DNA of 64,000 bases from Atherinomorus stipes (lineage: Eukaryota; Chordata; Actinopteri; Atheriniformes; Atherinidae). Numbering within the stretch: position 1 is the first letter of the stretch; each line of letters begins with the position of its first letter. The stretch covers positions 60,001 to 124,000 of the forward strand of contig JALJCO010012626.1 of NCBI GenBank assembly GCA_023101725.1. Direction: 5' to 3'. The translations under genes were made by a program, and so were the position numbers. This document shows, piece by piece, positions 43,958 to 54,911 of the stretch. The notes beneath the pieces are model-generated. The model made no database searches. It was not told the origin of the DNA and saw only the letters and a list, made by a program, of their open reading frames with translations.

Positions 43958-45051
43958 CTTTGTTCTGCTCTCTGATCCTGACAGCGTGTCTGATTCTGGA
44001 TCTGGCTTTGCTGTGATCTCTGGTTGCTGCAGGGAAGATTCTCCACCAATTACTGCTGGCGTGGCTCACCTGTTACCGTGGCAACGCACCCTAGGATGAA
44101 GGGGAGCTTGTGTCTGCAGGTCATCCCTGGCTGGAGATCAACAAGTCCGCACCCAGATCCCCCCCCCCCCGCACTCCTTTTATCTGCTGCCCTCCTCCTC
44201 CTCCTTCTCCTCCTCCTCCTCTCAGTCCTTGAATCTTCCATCTCTGCAGATGGAGTTTAATGGAGGCATAACTGAGCGTAACTGCCTCCTGAATGATTCC
44301 TCAGAGATGAAGGTGAAGCAGGACAGCGGCGTGCACTCTTCCACGTGCGCATATCCGTGTGCACGGGTCCATACACGTTCCAGGTATTATTCCAGACTGA
44401 CCTCTTAAAGTTGTACTTCCGTGGTGATTTCATTAATATTTCTGTGTTCTCCATTATTATTGAATGCATTCTGCATCGTTTCTGTTTAAAAAAACCTTCT
44501 GGTATCTTTGTATCCAGCTGTATTTGTATACTAGAAGAGAGGCTTGTGGTCCAACGGCAGCTTTTCCGGGTCCTTCTCATGAATTTCCGTCTGATTGGCT
44601 GCCTCCCATCAGTGTATGAAGGAAGCTCCGCCCTCCGCTCTTATTTTGTTACAGACAGGAAATAGAGCCGACAAACAAGTTTGTTCCGCCATGCTAACAA
44701 ACAGTTAGCTAATTAGCTTCTCAACTCCGAAGCTACAGTCGTGCCGTCTCCACTTCTAGTGTGTAGTGGAGGGTTACCTGCCATCCAATGGACAGATAGA
44801 AACCCCACGTGGGATACGCTATTTGCAATGTGACGTAGAAGTGCGAGGCTGTTCCCGATTCGCTCTTTTCTTCGTATTGTTTCTGTGATGAGGAAGCACA
44901 GCCAACTGGGGGGAACGTAACGCTAGCAAGTCAGCATGTGTAAGTAAACAAGGGGAAACCCTCCGTATTTCAGAAGGAGCAAGTTAAACGGCTTTTCAGT
45001 GGAAGGAGGCCTTTAAGTTCCAGGTTTTTTCCAGACCAACCTGTAAAGTTC
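43958..45051. other. No gene assigned; repeat fragments likely
   Basis: Contains a C run (44159-44170) and CTCCTC repeats (44190-44222). A short open stretch after CTCTGCAG at 44249 (MEFNGGITERNCLLND and on) has some coding look but no known family. The phrase TTCCAG...CC...CTTAAAGTT near 44381 recurs near 45018 and 45386. Confidence 0.4.
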
Positions 45052-45398
45052 ACCAGTGGCTCAGGTGGTAGAGCAGGTCGGCCAATGATCGAAGGATCGG
45101 CGGTTCAAATCCTGATCCCCCAGCCATGTGTCATTGTCTCCTTGGGCAAGACACTTAACCTTCCTTGCCTCCAGTGGGGGCACCACTGGTGTATGAGTGT
45201 GTGTGAATGGTTCCGATGGTGGTTGGAGGGACCGTAGGCGTGAAATGGCAGCCACGCTTCCGTCAGTCTGTGGCTACATACATTGCTTACCATCACCATA
45301 TATGACTGAGGAGTGAAAGAATAATGGATCTACTGTGAAGCACTTTGAGTGCCTTGAATAGCGGGATATAAATATAATGCATTATTATTATTATTCCA
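45052..45398 (+). mobile_element. tRNA-derived SINE
   Basis: The head has Pol III promoter boxes: A box TGGCTCAGGTGG (about 45057) and B box GGTTCAAATCC (about 45103). The body has the conserved fish SINE phrase GGGCAAGACACTTAACC and CTCCAGTGGGGGCACCACTG. The tail has AAGCACTTTGAGTG and ends in ATT repeats. AACCTGTAAAGTTC stands on both sides, a possible target duplication, but the right one is offset by a few bases. Confidence 0.9.
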
Positions 45399-46442
45399 GG
45401 CTAACCTGTAAAGTTCCAGTTGTAAAGCAGAGAAAACCTCCACAGATTGGTTTATAGAAACCAATCTGTAACGGAGCTGATCTTTAATGTAAAACTTTGA
45501 TCATGAATGATGGTTAAAAGCTGCGGATCCAGAACCAGATGTAAGGGTTTGACCCAGATCTGAACTCTGGGTGGCCTCTGAAAGCTCCCAGTCTGAGTCA
45601 GTAAACTGGCGGAGCTGCTGGGTGATCATATCGAGGTTGTGGTGGTTGGTGGGATCAGCCATGTGAGGAGAGCGCGTGAAGGGAGAGGGAGGAAAACCGA
45701 GGAGGTAACATCTGACTCCTGATATCAGCATTTATCACTCATCTGCTTTCTGCTGAAGCTGGAGAACATCAAGAAAACTGAAGGACACGAAACAGGAGGA
45801 CAAGGAAGAGATTATTATTATAATAAAGGTAATTCATCATGTCTGAAGGAGCTGATGTCATCCACGATCCGAGCCGGCGCCGGGCAGGAAAGTGAAGGGG
45901 GCATGAGTGGACCCAGACCCAAACTGGTCCAGGTGAAAAGATGGACGAAGTCCTTAACCGTAGGTTTGTACAAACGTGTGTTAAAATCCCTCATAATAAT
46001 GATAACATGATCACAGTGCAGAGTGATGGAGGGACCACGACTCTGGACCTCGGTCTTTCCTGCTCCGGGTCCTGTACCTGTTCCTGGATCATGGCTCGTC
46101 TCTCGGGTTCCTGGCCTTCCGTCAGACCCAAACATGGACAGGTCATCATGTTCAGTTCTACACGGACACTGTCCAGCAAGGAGACGTGTTGGACTGACCT
46201 CTTCATGATGCTGGAGACAGAGACATGTTGGACTTGAGTAAAGGGGAGGTGGACTCGCATAGGTCAGCGCTCTGTAGATCATGTTCACATTTAAAGGGAA
46301 TCAAACCCAACCGAACATCCTCTGACTGACGGTCATTCCAGGATCTGGCCTGGACCAGAGTCACGTGGAAACCCAGCAGGCTGCTGATTGGTCAGAGGAG
46401 GCATCAGGAGCAGACGTTGCGTTAGGTCATTTAAACTTTGGC
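45399..46442. other. No gene assigned; one small coding-like frame
   Basis: On the minus strand, an ATG at 45662 with good context opens a 53-codon frame to 45501 (MADPTNHHNLDMITQQLRQF, then TDSDWELSEATQ). It looks protein-like but I recognise no family. Other frames here look random. Confidence 0.3.
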
Positions 46443-46620
46443 AGGTAATGCGTTGGATGTCTGCTGTGTGCATACGGGCAAATTGCTTCGTTTCTCCGAT
46501 GCACAGACTGAGGACGTTCTCCAGGGGATAAATTCTGGTCTCAAACTCATTCAGAGAAACAACAATCTCCTCCTGGCAACAGTGACAGGCAATAAAATCG
46601 CAGCATTCATTTCTACGTCC
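46443..46620 (+). other. Candidate internal exon, unidentified protein
   Basis: 178 bp open in one frame, bounded by a good acceptor (TTAAACTTTGGCAG before 46443) and a good donor (GTGCTG after CAG at 46620). The 58 complete codons contain ALDVCCVHTGKLLRFSDAQ and LLLATVTGNKIAAFIST, with the alternation expected of beta-rich proteins. I cannot name the family and found no neighbouring exon. It may be a stranded exon copy or part of a gene extending beyond what I can see. Confidence 0.4.
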
Positions 46621-46654
46621 AGGTGCTGAAAGTAGATGACTTTTAGCCTGAATG

Positions 46655-48110
46655 TAATGTGGAGGTCGCTGGTTCAAATCCTGCTGGTGTGACCTTGATG
46701 TAATGCAGAGGTCACTGGTTCAAATCCTGCTTGTGGCATTCTGATGTAATGGTAAAGGTGCTGGTTTGAACCCAGCTGGTGGCAACTAGGGATGCACCGA
46801 AATGAAAAATACTTGACCGAAACCGAAAACAAAAAATGAACAAACCAAGGCCGAAAACCGAACACCGAAAAAAATGTAAATTATTAGAACCGTAGCACTT
46901 TTAGCTACGATGTGTACTAACTTCACTAAAATCAATCATTGCAACAAATCAAGTACAAAAGTATCAAAATATTTATTTACCCCTGACATTACAGAATGTA
47001 CACTATAGATTAAAAATTCAAAATAAAATATTTAGTTTGACTCCACTCGTGTACATTACATAATGCCTTTTACATTTTTTTTCTGTAGGACTATTACAAC
47101 AAATAATAATATACAGACTTATAGCTGACTGGCTGCTGAAAGACAGTGAAGTTAAATATATTTTCACATAAAAACACAAAGTTCATAAGTTGCGTGCTGG
47201 ATGCGCTGTTGTTGCATCATCACAAGTTTCGGCTGTGTTGTTTCGGTGATTTATGTCTTTCGGCCGAAAACCGAAAATGCACTTTTGGGTCATTTTTGGC
47301 CGAAAACTTTTGGTGGCCGAATTTTCGGTGCATCCCTAGTGGCAACCTGATGTAATGCAGAGGTTACTGGTTCAAATCCCAATGGTGGCAAACCTGATGA
47401 AATGCAGAGGTCGCTGGTTCAAACCCCCACTGGTGGAAACCTGATGTAATGCGGTGGTGGCTGGTTCCAACCCCACTGGTGGAAACCTGATGTAATGCGG
47501 TGGTCGCTGGTTTGAACTTCACTGGTGGTATCCTGATGTAATGCGGAGGTCGCTGATTCGAACTTCACTGGTGGTATCCTGATGTAATGCGGAGGTCGCT
47601 GATTCGAACTTCACTGGTGGTATCCTGATGTAATGCGGAGGTCGCTGATTCGAACTTCACTGGTGGTATCCTGATGTAATGCGGAGGTCGCTGATTCGAA
47701 CTTCACTGGTGGTATCCTGATGTAATGCGGAGGTCGCTGATTCGAACTTCACTGGTGGTATCCTGATGTAATGCGGAGGTCGCTGATTCGAACTTCACTT
47801 GTGGCAACCTGATGTAATGCAGAAGTCGCTTGTTCAATTCCCACTTGTGGCAACCTGATGTAATGTTGAGGTTGCTGGTTCGAAGCTCGCTGGTGGAGAC
47901 CTGATGTAATGTGGAGGTCGCTGGTTTGAACCCCGCTGGTGGGACCCCGCTGGTGGGACCCCACTGGCGGGACCCTGCTGTAACATGGAGGTTGATGGTT
48001 CAAACCCCGCTGGTGGGAGCCTGATGCAATGCAGAGGTTGCTGGTTTGAACCCCGCTTGTTGCAACCTGATGTAATGCAGAAGAGGTTGCTGATTCGAAC
48101 CAAGGTTATA
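46655..48110. repeat. 46-bp minisatellite with tRNA B-box-like core
   Basis: Units read CTGATGTAATGCGGAGGTCG CTGATTCGAACTTCACTGG and are spaced 46 bp (for example 47534 to 47580). Left units contain GGTTCAAATCC, a perfect match to the Pol III B-box consensus; others carry diverged forms. Six units at 47520-47790 are almost identical. The array is interrupted by a hAT MITE at 46787-47338. Confidence 0.93.
46787..47338. mobile_element. 552-bp hAT-type MITE, perfect 8-bp target duplication
   Basis: Tips TAGGGATGCACCGAAA are exactly inverted at the right end. GTGGCAAC is repeated exactly at 46779-46786 and 47339-47346. The interior has CCGAAAACCGAAA words near each end and no coding capacity. 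Confidence 0.95.
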
Positions 48111-48745
48111 ATAGTTTAGGAATCAATTTAATAAGGCCTTGACAAAGGTTGGGTGGTAATTCTCCTTTTTCTATGGCTTCTTCAAGCATAGAGACTAAAA
48201 ATGGGGCTAAATCATCAACAAATGTTTTATCAAATTCATTTATCAGACCATCATTATCAGGAGACTTATTGTCCTTAAGGGAGCCGACACATCTTTGAAC
48301 CTCTGCTAAACTGACCTTCTGGTCGCAGATTAATTTAAATCCTTCATCAATGTTATTAATGTCTTTTTCAATACCTTTAATGAATAAATTGATGTTATTT
48401 TCACTTTCAGTATGAGTAGTAGCATATCATTTCTGGTAGAAGTCAGTACCATGCTGGGATATATCTTTTTGGTCTTCACACAGCTGGTCATTAATTTCAA
48501 GTTTAGAAAGGGAAGATAATTCATAATTCCCTTTTTCCAGGTTAAAAAAAATATTTTGTACACTTTTCCCCTTTTTCTAGCCATTTTTTTCTGGACCTGA
48601 TAAAGGCCCCTCTAGCTTTTTCCTCATATATTTTGTCTGATTGGTGTTGCAATCCTGCCAGTTCCTCAAGTTCCCTTTCAGGAAGATCAATCATTTGTGA
48701 TAAATTCAATATATTGGTAATTATTTTGGTTTCATTTTGAGATGT
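48111..48745 (-). mobile_element. L1 ORF2 fragment
   Basis: The minus strand carries the region between endonuclease and reverse transcriptase of an L1-type ORF2: YEEKARGAFIRSRKKWLEKG near 48590-48650, then KDNKSPDNDGLINEF near 48240 and CQGLIKLIP near 48130, with frameshifts between. Both ends are missing. Its 5' side stops against AGATGTGAGG of the tRNA-Gly unit. Confidence 0.85.
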
Positions 48746-49610
48746 GAGGCGCCTCCCATTCACTCTGACAGCAGCTGTGGTCTGACCCAAGATGGCCGCC
48801 CTGCAGGCACGTCAGCCTCGCGGCCAGCAGCGTCCAATGAGGCGTCACATAGCGAAGCTGCCGGAAGCTGAGAACATACGACGAAACTGCAAATCTACGC
48901 AGTTAATGTGTTAGCTCCTGATTAAATGTCTTTCCTTTTTAGATGAAAAGGCAAAAAGAAAAAACCCTGATGAGTCGCCGATGATTTTGCTCAAAAATCT
49001 CCGTCTCCAGGAAAAGCGAAACTTCAAATGTTTCCCATGACAATGAGGAAACAGCGCCACCGCGGTCATAGCGGCCAAAAGTAGATTACATCCGTACTGG
49101 TTTAGGACTACCGTAGAGAATGAATGTGGTTCGGTTTAGGCCGTTTAGCTGAACTGTTCTCGACACCAAATGATCAATAATCTCCTCAACGCTGCTGACG
49201 GGAGACTCGACGACAGACTGCATCCGTGCGGGACACGGAACGGCGTGTCTGGCGCGTGCAGCCGCGATTTCAGACACAATCCAAACGGAGCAAGACTCCC
49301 ATAAGATCCATTTTAAATAGGCCACGCCCCTTGCGTGGTGTCCCACGCATTGGTGGTTCAGTGGTAGAATTCTCGCCTGCCACGCGGGAGGCCCGGGTTC
49401 GATTCCCGGCCAATGCAACTTTATTTTTCTTTTATTTCACAGGAACAAGGTCATTCAATAACATTTTACATTCACAAACACGGACATTTTTCACAACAAT
49501 CAATGTTGCCGTTTCTGCACAAGACATTTAAAAAACACACGTCAACATTTTAACATCAACTCCTTCAATCATCAATCAGACCAGAAACGACTGGTCAGGT
49601 CTGTTTGCAG
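48746..49610 (+). repeat. tRNA-Gly unit, copy 1
   Basis: The left part begins GAGGCGCCTCCCATTCACTC, passes an AAGATGGCCGCC motif (48789) and ends at the minisatellite downstream of the tRNA. About 850 bp are nearly identical to 59553-60455 and, inverted, to 62660-63590. Copy 1 has GGCGCC where the other copies have GGAGCC. Confidence 0.92.
49347..49417 (+). tRNA. tRNA-Gly(GCC)
   Basis: 71-bp cloverleaf: acceptor stem GCATTGG/CCAATGC with discriminator A, A box TGGTTCAGTGG, anticodon GCC in CTGCCAC, B box GGTTCGATTCC. No intron. A TTTTT Pol III terminator follows within about 10 bp. It delivers glycine at GGC/GGU codons. The sequence looks fully functional. Confidence 0.97.
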
Positions 49611-49770
49611 GTCCTGCACCAGAACTGGAGAAGCTGGATCTGGTCTTGTATCAGTTCCAGAACCAGACCTGGAGAAGCTGGATCCGGTCTTGTTTCAGTT
49701 CCAGAACCAGAACCAGACCTGGGGAAGCTGGATCTGGTCTTGTATCAGGTCCAGAACCAGACCTGGAGAT
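49611..49770. repeat. 44/50-bp minisatellite downstream of tRNA copy 1
   Basis: About 3-4 units of AGAACCAGACCTGGAGAAGC TGGATCTGGTCTTGTATCAG TTCC type. It belongs to the same array family as 60455-61050, 62415-62645 and 63675-64000. Confidence 0.93.
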
Positions 49771-49878
49771 TTTCCTCGGTTATTGAAATGGCAGAGGCAT
49801 GTGAGTGCTTATTGTGAAATTTTATTCCATTTCTGACGTGTCTTCCATGAGATTAAACAGATGTGAGGAGCCTCCCAT
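49771..49878 (+). repeat. Start of tRNA-Gly unit copy 2, left of L1 insertions
   Basis: Runs from CCTCGGTTATTGAAATGGCA to GAGGAGCCTCCCAT and matches the inverted copy at 63565-63670, where the sequence continues without interruption. The rest of unit 2 resumes at 55203-55224 and at 59553. Confidence 0.93.
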
Positions 49879-49894
49879 AGTTCTGGGGCGGCAG

Positions 49895-49906
49895 CAAGAT
49901 GGCGGC
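49895..49906 (+). promoter_or_regulatory. YY1-type motif at L1 5' end
   Basis: CAAGATGGCGGC at positions +17 to +28 of L1 copy A. In mammalian L1 a YY1 site at a very similar place fixes the transcription start. The role here is inferred by analogy. Confidence 0.55.
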
Positions 49907-50104
49907 CTGGTCAAACGCATTCTTCTGAGCTCCCCTCTACTTCGGAGTACCAAACTTTTAATGGACTTTTGAGACTCGAATATACATCGCCTGAGAAGTG
50001 AGAAACGTTTCTTGTGGTCTATACCTTAAGAGTAGGCTAGTTCAAACCATCACAGAAGCATAACGTCTCACCGCTAGCTAACTTAACTAGCAACAAATGC
50101 TAAA

Positions 50105-50887
50105 ATGGCAAACAAAAGAGACGCAAGAAACCAGAAAAAAGGAACATTACTCTCGGACTGTATTCCTGACCATGCTTACGCTGGATTGTGTACTCCTTTA
50201 CCAGCCTCCCCTCTCCAAAGCCCCAACCCTAAAAAACTCTGTTCAGAAATGGAAGAAGAGCCGGTCTCTAACATGGATATATTAAAAGCCATCAACATGC
50301 TGAACGACCGTTTCTCCAACTTTGAAAAAATGGTGTTAAAAAACACTGCGGAGATAGAGTCGATAAAAGAAAACATGAAAAGCCTGGAGATGCAAAACAA
50401 AGAAACAAGCGATTCTGTGTTATCACTCAAAAAACAACTTGCCACCATGCAGGAGAAGCAAGAAGAAGTGGAAAGGTACAGTAGGAGGTGGAATCTCCGG
50501 CTTTTAAATCTACCGGAGAAACCAAACGAGGATGTAAGAAAGGAAGTGCTGGAGATCATCAACCAGATACTTCCAGAGGAAAGAAGCAAGCTTGGCTTTA
50601 TGGTGGATACAGTGCACCGAATCGGACGTCCACGAGATAACCAAAGCATGCGTCCCATCATTATACAGTTCACAATGCGCACCTTCAGATACAAGATCTG
50701 GAGAGCATCCCTCACAGCAGATGTTATGAAAGAAAGAAAGCTTCGGATGGCGGAAGACCTCACCTACCAGGAAAAGCAGAGCAGAAACAAGCTTTGGCCT
50801 CTCGTCAAGCAAGCACGCACCGAAGGGAAAAAGACTACATGGCAGGGTCCTGTAGCCATTATTGATGGGGTGAGATTCACTGCATGA
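50105..50887 (+). CDS. L1 ORF1 protein, intact
   Basis: 260 codons, uninterrupted, ATG at 50105. ORF1p is the RNA-binding chaperone that coats L1 RNA and trimerises. Segments: a basic N-terminus with proline-rich stretch (1-45), a coiled coil (about 55-125, heptad-like LKKQLATMQEKQEEVE), an RRM-like domain starting RRWNLRLLNLPE (about 128-195, with VDTVHRIGRPR), and a C-terminal domain (about 200-260, with YQEKQSRNKLWPLVKQAR). Length and order fit fish L1 ORF1p. ORF2 lies 294 bp downstream. Confidence 0.93.
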   Translation: MANKRDARNQKKGTLLSDCIPDHAYAGLCTPLPASPLQSPNPKKLCSEMEEEPVSNMDILKAINMLNDRFSNFEKMVLKNTAEIESIKENMKSLEMQNKETSDSVLSLKKQLATMQEKQEEVERYSRRWNLRLLNLPEKPNEDVRKEVLEIINQILPEERSKLGFMVDTVHRIGRPRDNQSMRPIIIQFTMRTFRYKIWRASLTADVMKERKLRMAEDLTYQEKQSRNKLWPLVKQARTEGKKTTWQGPVAIIDGVRFTA

Positions 50888-51181
50888 AACAGGACATTGT
50901 TAATTTAAAAGTTCCACTATCAAGATGCAGCCCATGTTGAAATGTTTTTTTTTTTTTTTGTTTTGTTTAATGTTCACGTGAACAGGGTTTCATACTCACT
51001 TCTGTTGTTTATACTTTACACTATATGATAAATATATATTTTTAAGGTACTCACTCAGCGTTTGATACTCGTTCAGTACCTTTACATAAAGTTTAATTCT
51101 CTGACAGTCACAGCTCAGAGATTTATTTCATAGGTTTATTCACAGACATCCAACTCATTTTTATTTTCATTGTTTCTTTTA

Positions 51182-54100
51182 ATGGCAGACTATATTAACT
51201 CTTTGAAATTAATTTCTCTTAATGTTAATGGCATTCGTGATATGACCAAAAGGAAATCCATCTTTATTTTTTGTAAACGAAAAAATGCTGATATAATATT
51301 CTTGCAAGAGACTCACTCAGTAGAGAGTGATGTCAAGTTTTGGAAGTCTCAGTGGGGTGATCAAAGCTACTTTTGCCACTACTCCCAACAGTCTGCAGGT
51401 GTTGCCATCCTTTTTAACAAATTTAATGGCGACATAATTGAATCCTTTAAGTCAGTCAGACGAGGGCAGGTGGTTAATCTTGATACTCAAACTGGATAAC
51501 TCCTACTTCCTAGTGTGTAATTTATATAGCCACAATTGCCCAGCTCAAGCAAAGATTATGTTTACACAGCTTTGTGACAAATTAGTTGACCTTAAAGTTA
51601 AATATAAGGAAGCACATATCATAATTGGTGGTGACTTTAATGATGCACCAAATGATCTCATAGATAGAATTCCTGCAAGAACAACTCATAATTCAAGATT
51701 TAAATGCACAACTTTTCTTTCTGAACGACTCTCTGTAGTTGATATTTGGCGTTTCTTAAACCCTGACAAAAAAATGTTTTACTTGGAGCAATGCTAATAG
51801 ATCTTTACAGTCAAGAATTGATTTATGGTTTATATCTCCCTCCAGTTTCCAATTTGTCTCAGAAGCCTCTCATGAATATGCCCCCCTATCAGATCATAAT
51901 TTAATTACTATCCATCTAATTGGAACTAAACAAAAAAACAATAAAGTACGGGGTTATTGGAAATTAAATACTAATCTGCTCAAGGATGAAATATTTTGCA
52001 ATCTAGTGAATTTAACTGCAAAACAGATTTTTGGTAACAGTGTGTCTAATCACACTCAAAATTGGGAATATTTTAAATTCAAAATTAGGGAATTGGCAAT
52101 AAGTCGTGCCAAAGATCTCAAGAAAAATAAGTTGGCTAAAGAAATCAATGACCTGAATGAACTCCATTACTTACTACAGCAATCGTCCCTGTCAGAAGAT
52201 GAACAAATCAAATTGAAAAGATTAAGAAAAGACATAGATGACTTGTATATTGATATGGCTAAAGGCGCGTTTATACGATCCAGAGCCAAATGGCTGGAGC
52301 AGGGAGAGAAAAACTATAGTTATTTCTTTGCTTTAGAGAAACGTAACCGTAAAAGAAATAATATAACATCCCTCAAGATAAATGATAATTAACTAACAAT
52401 CATTCTGACATCTCAAAACATGTCTACTCTTTTTATAGTAATATTTATAAATCTAATTTTCAAATTGATGATTGTGAGAAATTTTTTAGTTTAATACAAC
52501 CATGCACTCCCTCTATCTCTGAGCAATTTTTAAAAAATTGCGAGGTACCAATTACAAAACTGGAAATCTTAGAAGCTATTAAATCTATGAGTAAAGGAAA
52601 GTCGCCTGGTATAGATGGAATACCTGTCGAATTTTATCTTCATTTTTGGAACATAATTGAAAACCCTTTAATAGAGTTATTTCGTGAATGTCTGGATAAA
52701 AAAGAAATGTCAACAACTATGAAACAGGGCTTGATAACCCTAATTCCGAAACCAGAGAAAGACCATTTAATAATCGAAAATTGGAGACCTATCACACTTT
52801 TAAATTGTGATTATAAGATCTTCTCATTAATTTTTGCTAAAAGATTAAAAAGCGGTCTTAATGAGATTATAAGTGAGACCCAAACTGGATTTATGGCCAA
52901 CCGTCATATAAGCTCCAACATAAGACTTATTCTTGACCTCTTAGATTATTCTAAATATATTGAATCTGAAGCCCTTGTAGTTTTCCTCGATTTCTATAAG
53001 GCATTTGATACTGTAGAACACCACTTTTTATACAAGGCACTCCAACTTTTTGGTTTTGGTCCAAATTTTGTTTCAACAGTTGAAATGTTCTATAAGAATA
53101 TTGACAGCAGTATTTTATTATACCCATATACTACACAAAGATTCCCCGTTATGAGATCTGTTCGACAAGGTTGCCCCATTTCTCCTTTTTTATTTCTAAT
53201 TGTTGTTGAATTACTGTCATTACACATTCTCCATGATCCTGTTCTTAAAGGTTTACCTATTTTTGGTAAAGAGATAAAAATAACTCAATTGGCAGATGAT
53301 ACAGCTTTGTTTTTAAGGGATAAACAACAGATTGAACATGCTATTTGTCTTGTTGACTTATTCTCAGCCGCATCGGGCCTAAAACTAAACAAATCCAAGT
53401 GTGAAATTTTGTGTTTATTTCAAACTGAAGAGAAAAGCTTGCATAACAAACCTGTTAAAAACTGTGTAAAATACCAAGGAATTCATGTTTGTAAGGACCC
53501 GATGGAACGACAGCTTCTCAACTTCTCATCCAAAATACATAAAACCAAATCCATCTTAAACATGTGGCTTCAAAGAGACCTTTCCATCAGAGAGAGGAAG
53601 AGTTTTATTAACCAAAGCTGAAGGAGTTTCACGTTTCGTCTATCCTGCTCTCTCCCTCTCTGTATCGGACTCAACCTGCAAAGAGATAAACAACATTTTC
53701 ATCAACTTTGTATGGAAGAACAAACACCATCACCTGAGAAAGGAAATCCTGTCTGGACCCAAAGAGGAAGGTGGCTTCCAACTTTTGGACTTTAAGGACT
53801 TAAATTATACATTTAAACTGAAATGGATGAAAGAGTGTTTGAGAGCTCCTGACTCAATTTGGCATTTTATCCCTCACAACATATTTAAAGAAGTGGGAGG
53901 TCTTTATTTTTTGTTAACATGTAATTATAATATAACCAAACTTCCTCTTAGGCTATCAAAATTCTATCAACAGGCTTTATTAGCATGGAAAATATGTTAC
54001 TCACATCATTTCTCCCCTCACAAATCAATAATTTGGAATAATGAATATATCTCTAGAGGAAATAAGTCCCTCTATTATCAAAATTGGGTTGACAAAAACT

Positions 54101-54911
54101 TGATACTTTTAAAGGATCTTTTTACTGATGATGGTCACTTGATGTCATATGAGATGTTTCTACAAAAAAAAGGATTTCCCATCAAACCCAATGAATTTAG
54201 GTTTATAGTTAGTTCTATCCCCCATGGTTTAAAAAAGCTGATGAAAGGTTGTAGCAATCTACAAGAGATTACTTACCCTCCACAGATACTTTACTTAGAT
54301 GGAATCCAATTTACTAGTCACAAATGTACCAATAAACATATTAGAAGATGCCTTCATAACAAAAGGAAAATAACTCCACATGGAAAGATTTATTGGAACT
54401 CCCTCTTTAATGACATAAACTGGAGCAGAGCTTGGCTTCTTCCATTTAAATTTTTAATTTCTAACAAAATTAGAGAATTACATCTAAAGCTTTTACATAA
54501 TATGTATCCCACTAATGCATATGTATCAAAGTTTTCAAACATTGATGACAGTTGTACCTTTTGTAAGATTGACAGAGAAAATATCATTCATTTATTTTAC
54601 AAGTGTCCATCTTGTATAACTTTTGGAAAGATCTAGAAAATCTTCTTTTAATTAAAACGACAGTTAGATATCACTTTGATGAAAAAATTATTATTTTTGG
54701 TTTCTCCTCTCGTAATGATAAATTTAACATAATAAATCTACTCATATTACTAGGTAAATTCCATATTCATAAGGCTAAAATGTCCAAAACAACTCCATCT
54801 TTCCCATTATTTTTAACTGAATTAAAAATATATTTTGAGTCTCTATTATATGTTGAATCCAACAAAAAATGTTTATCAGCTATTGAGTTTTATTCAAAGT
54901 ATTTTCATTGA
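51182..54911 (+). pseudogene. L1 ORF2 (endonuclease/reverse transcriptase), frameshifted
   Basis: Starts MADYINSLKLISLNVNGIRD. Endonuclease pieces: LQETHS, GGDFND near 51627, LSDHNLI near 51887. Next is the linker KGAFIRSRAKWLEQGEKN near 52262. Reverse transcriptase: KGKSPGIDGIPVEFY near 52590, LITLIPKPEKD, VVFLDFYKAFDT near 52978, RQGCPISPFLF near 53163, catalytic LADDT near 53290. The C-terminal CCHC zinc knuckle CTFCKIDRENIIHLFYKC is near 54553. Breaks occur near 51490, 51790, 52385, 53590 and 54610, mostly single-base frameshifts. The protein would be about 1,240 residues. Either decay or indel errors would explain the breaks. Confidence 0.9.

Noticed and set aside
43212..44099. Long Cys-Val or His-Thr repeat frames on both strands
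   Set aside because: Pure consequence of the TG/CA dinucleotide array.
46655..48110. True tRNA genes inside the 46-bp array
   Set aside because: Only the B-box-like core is present; there is no A box, anticodon arm or acceptor pairing at tRNA spacing.
49226..49531. About 100-codon frames across each tRNA-Gly gene (both strands)
   Set aside because: They run through the tRNA gene and repeat identically in all three units only because the DNA is duplicated; no protein features.
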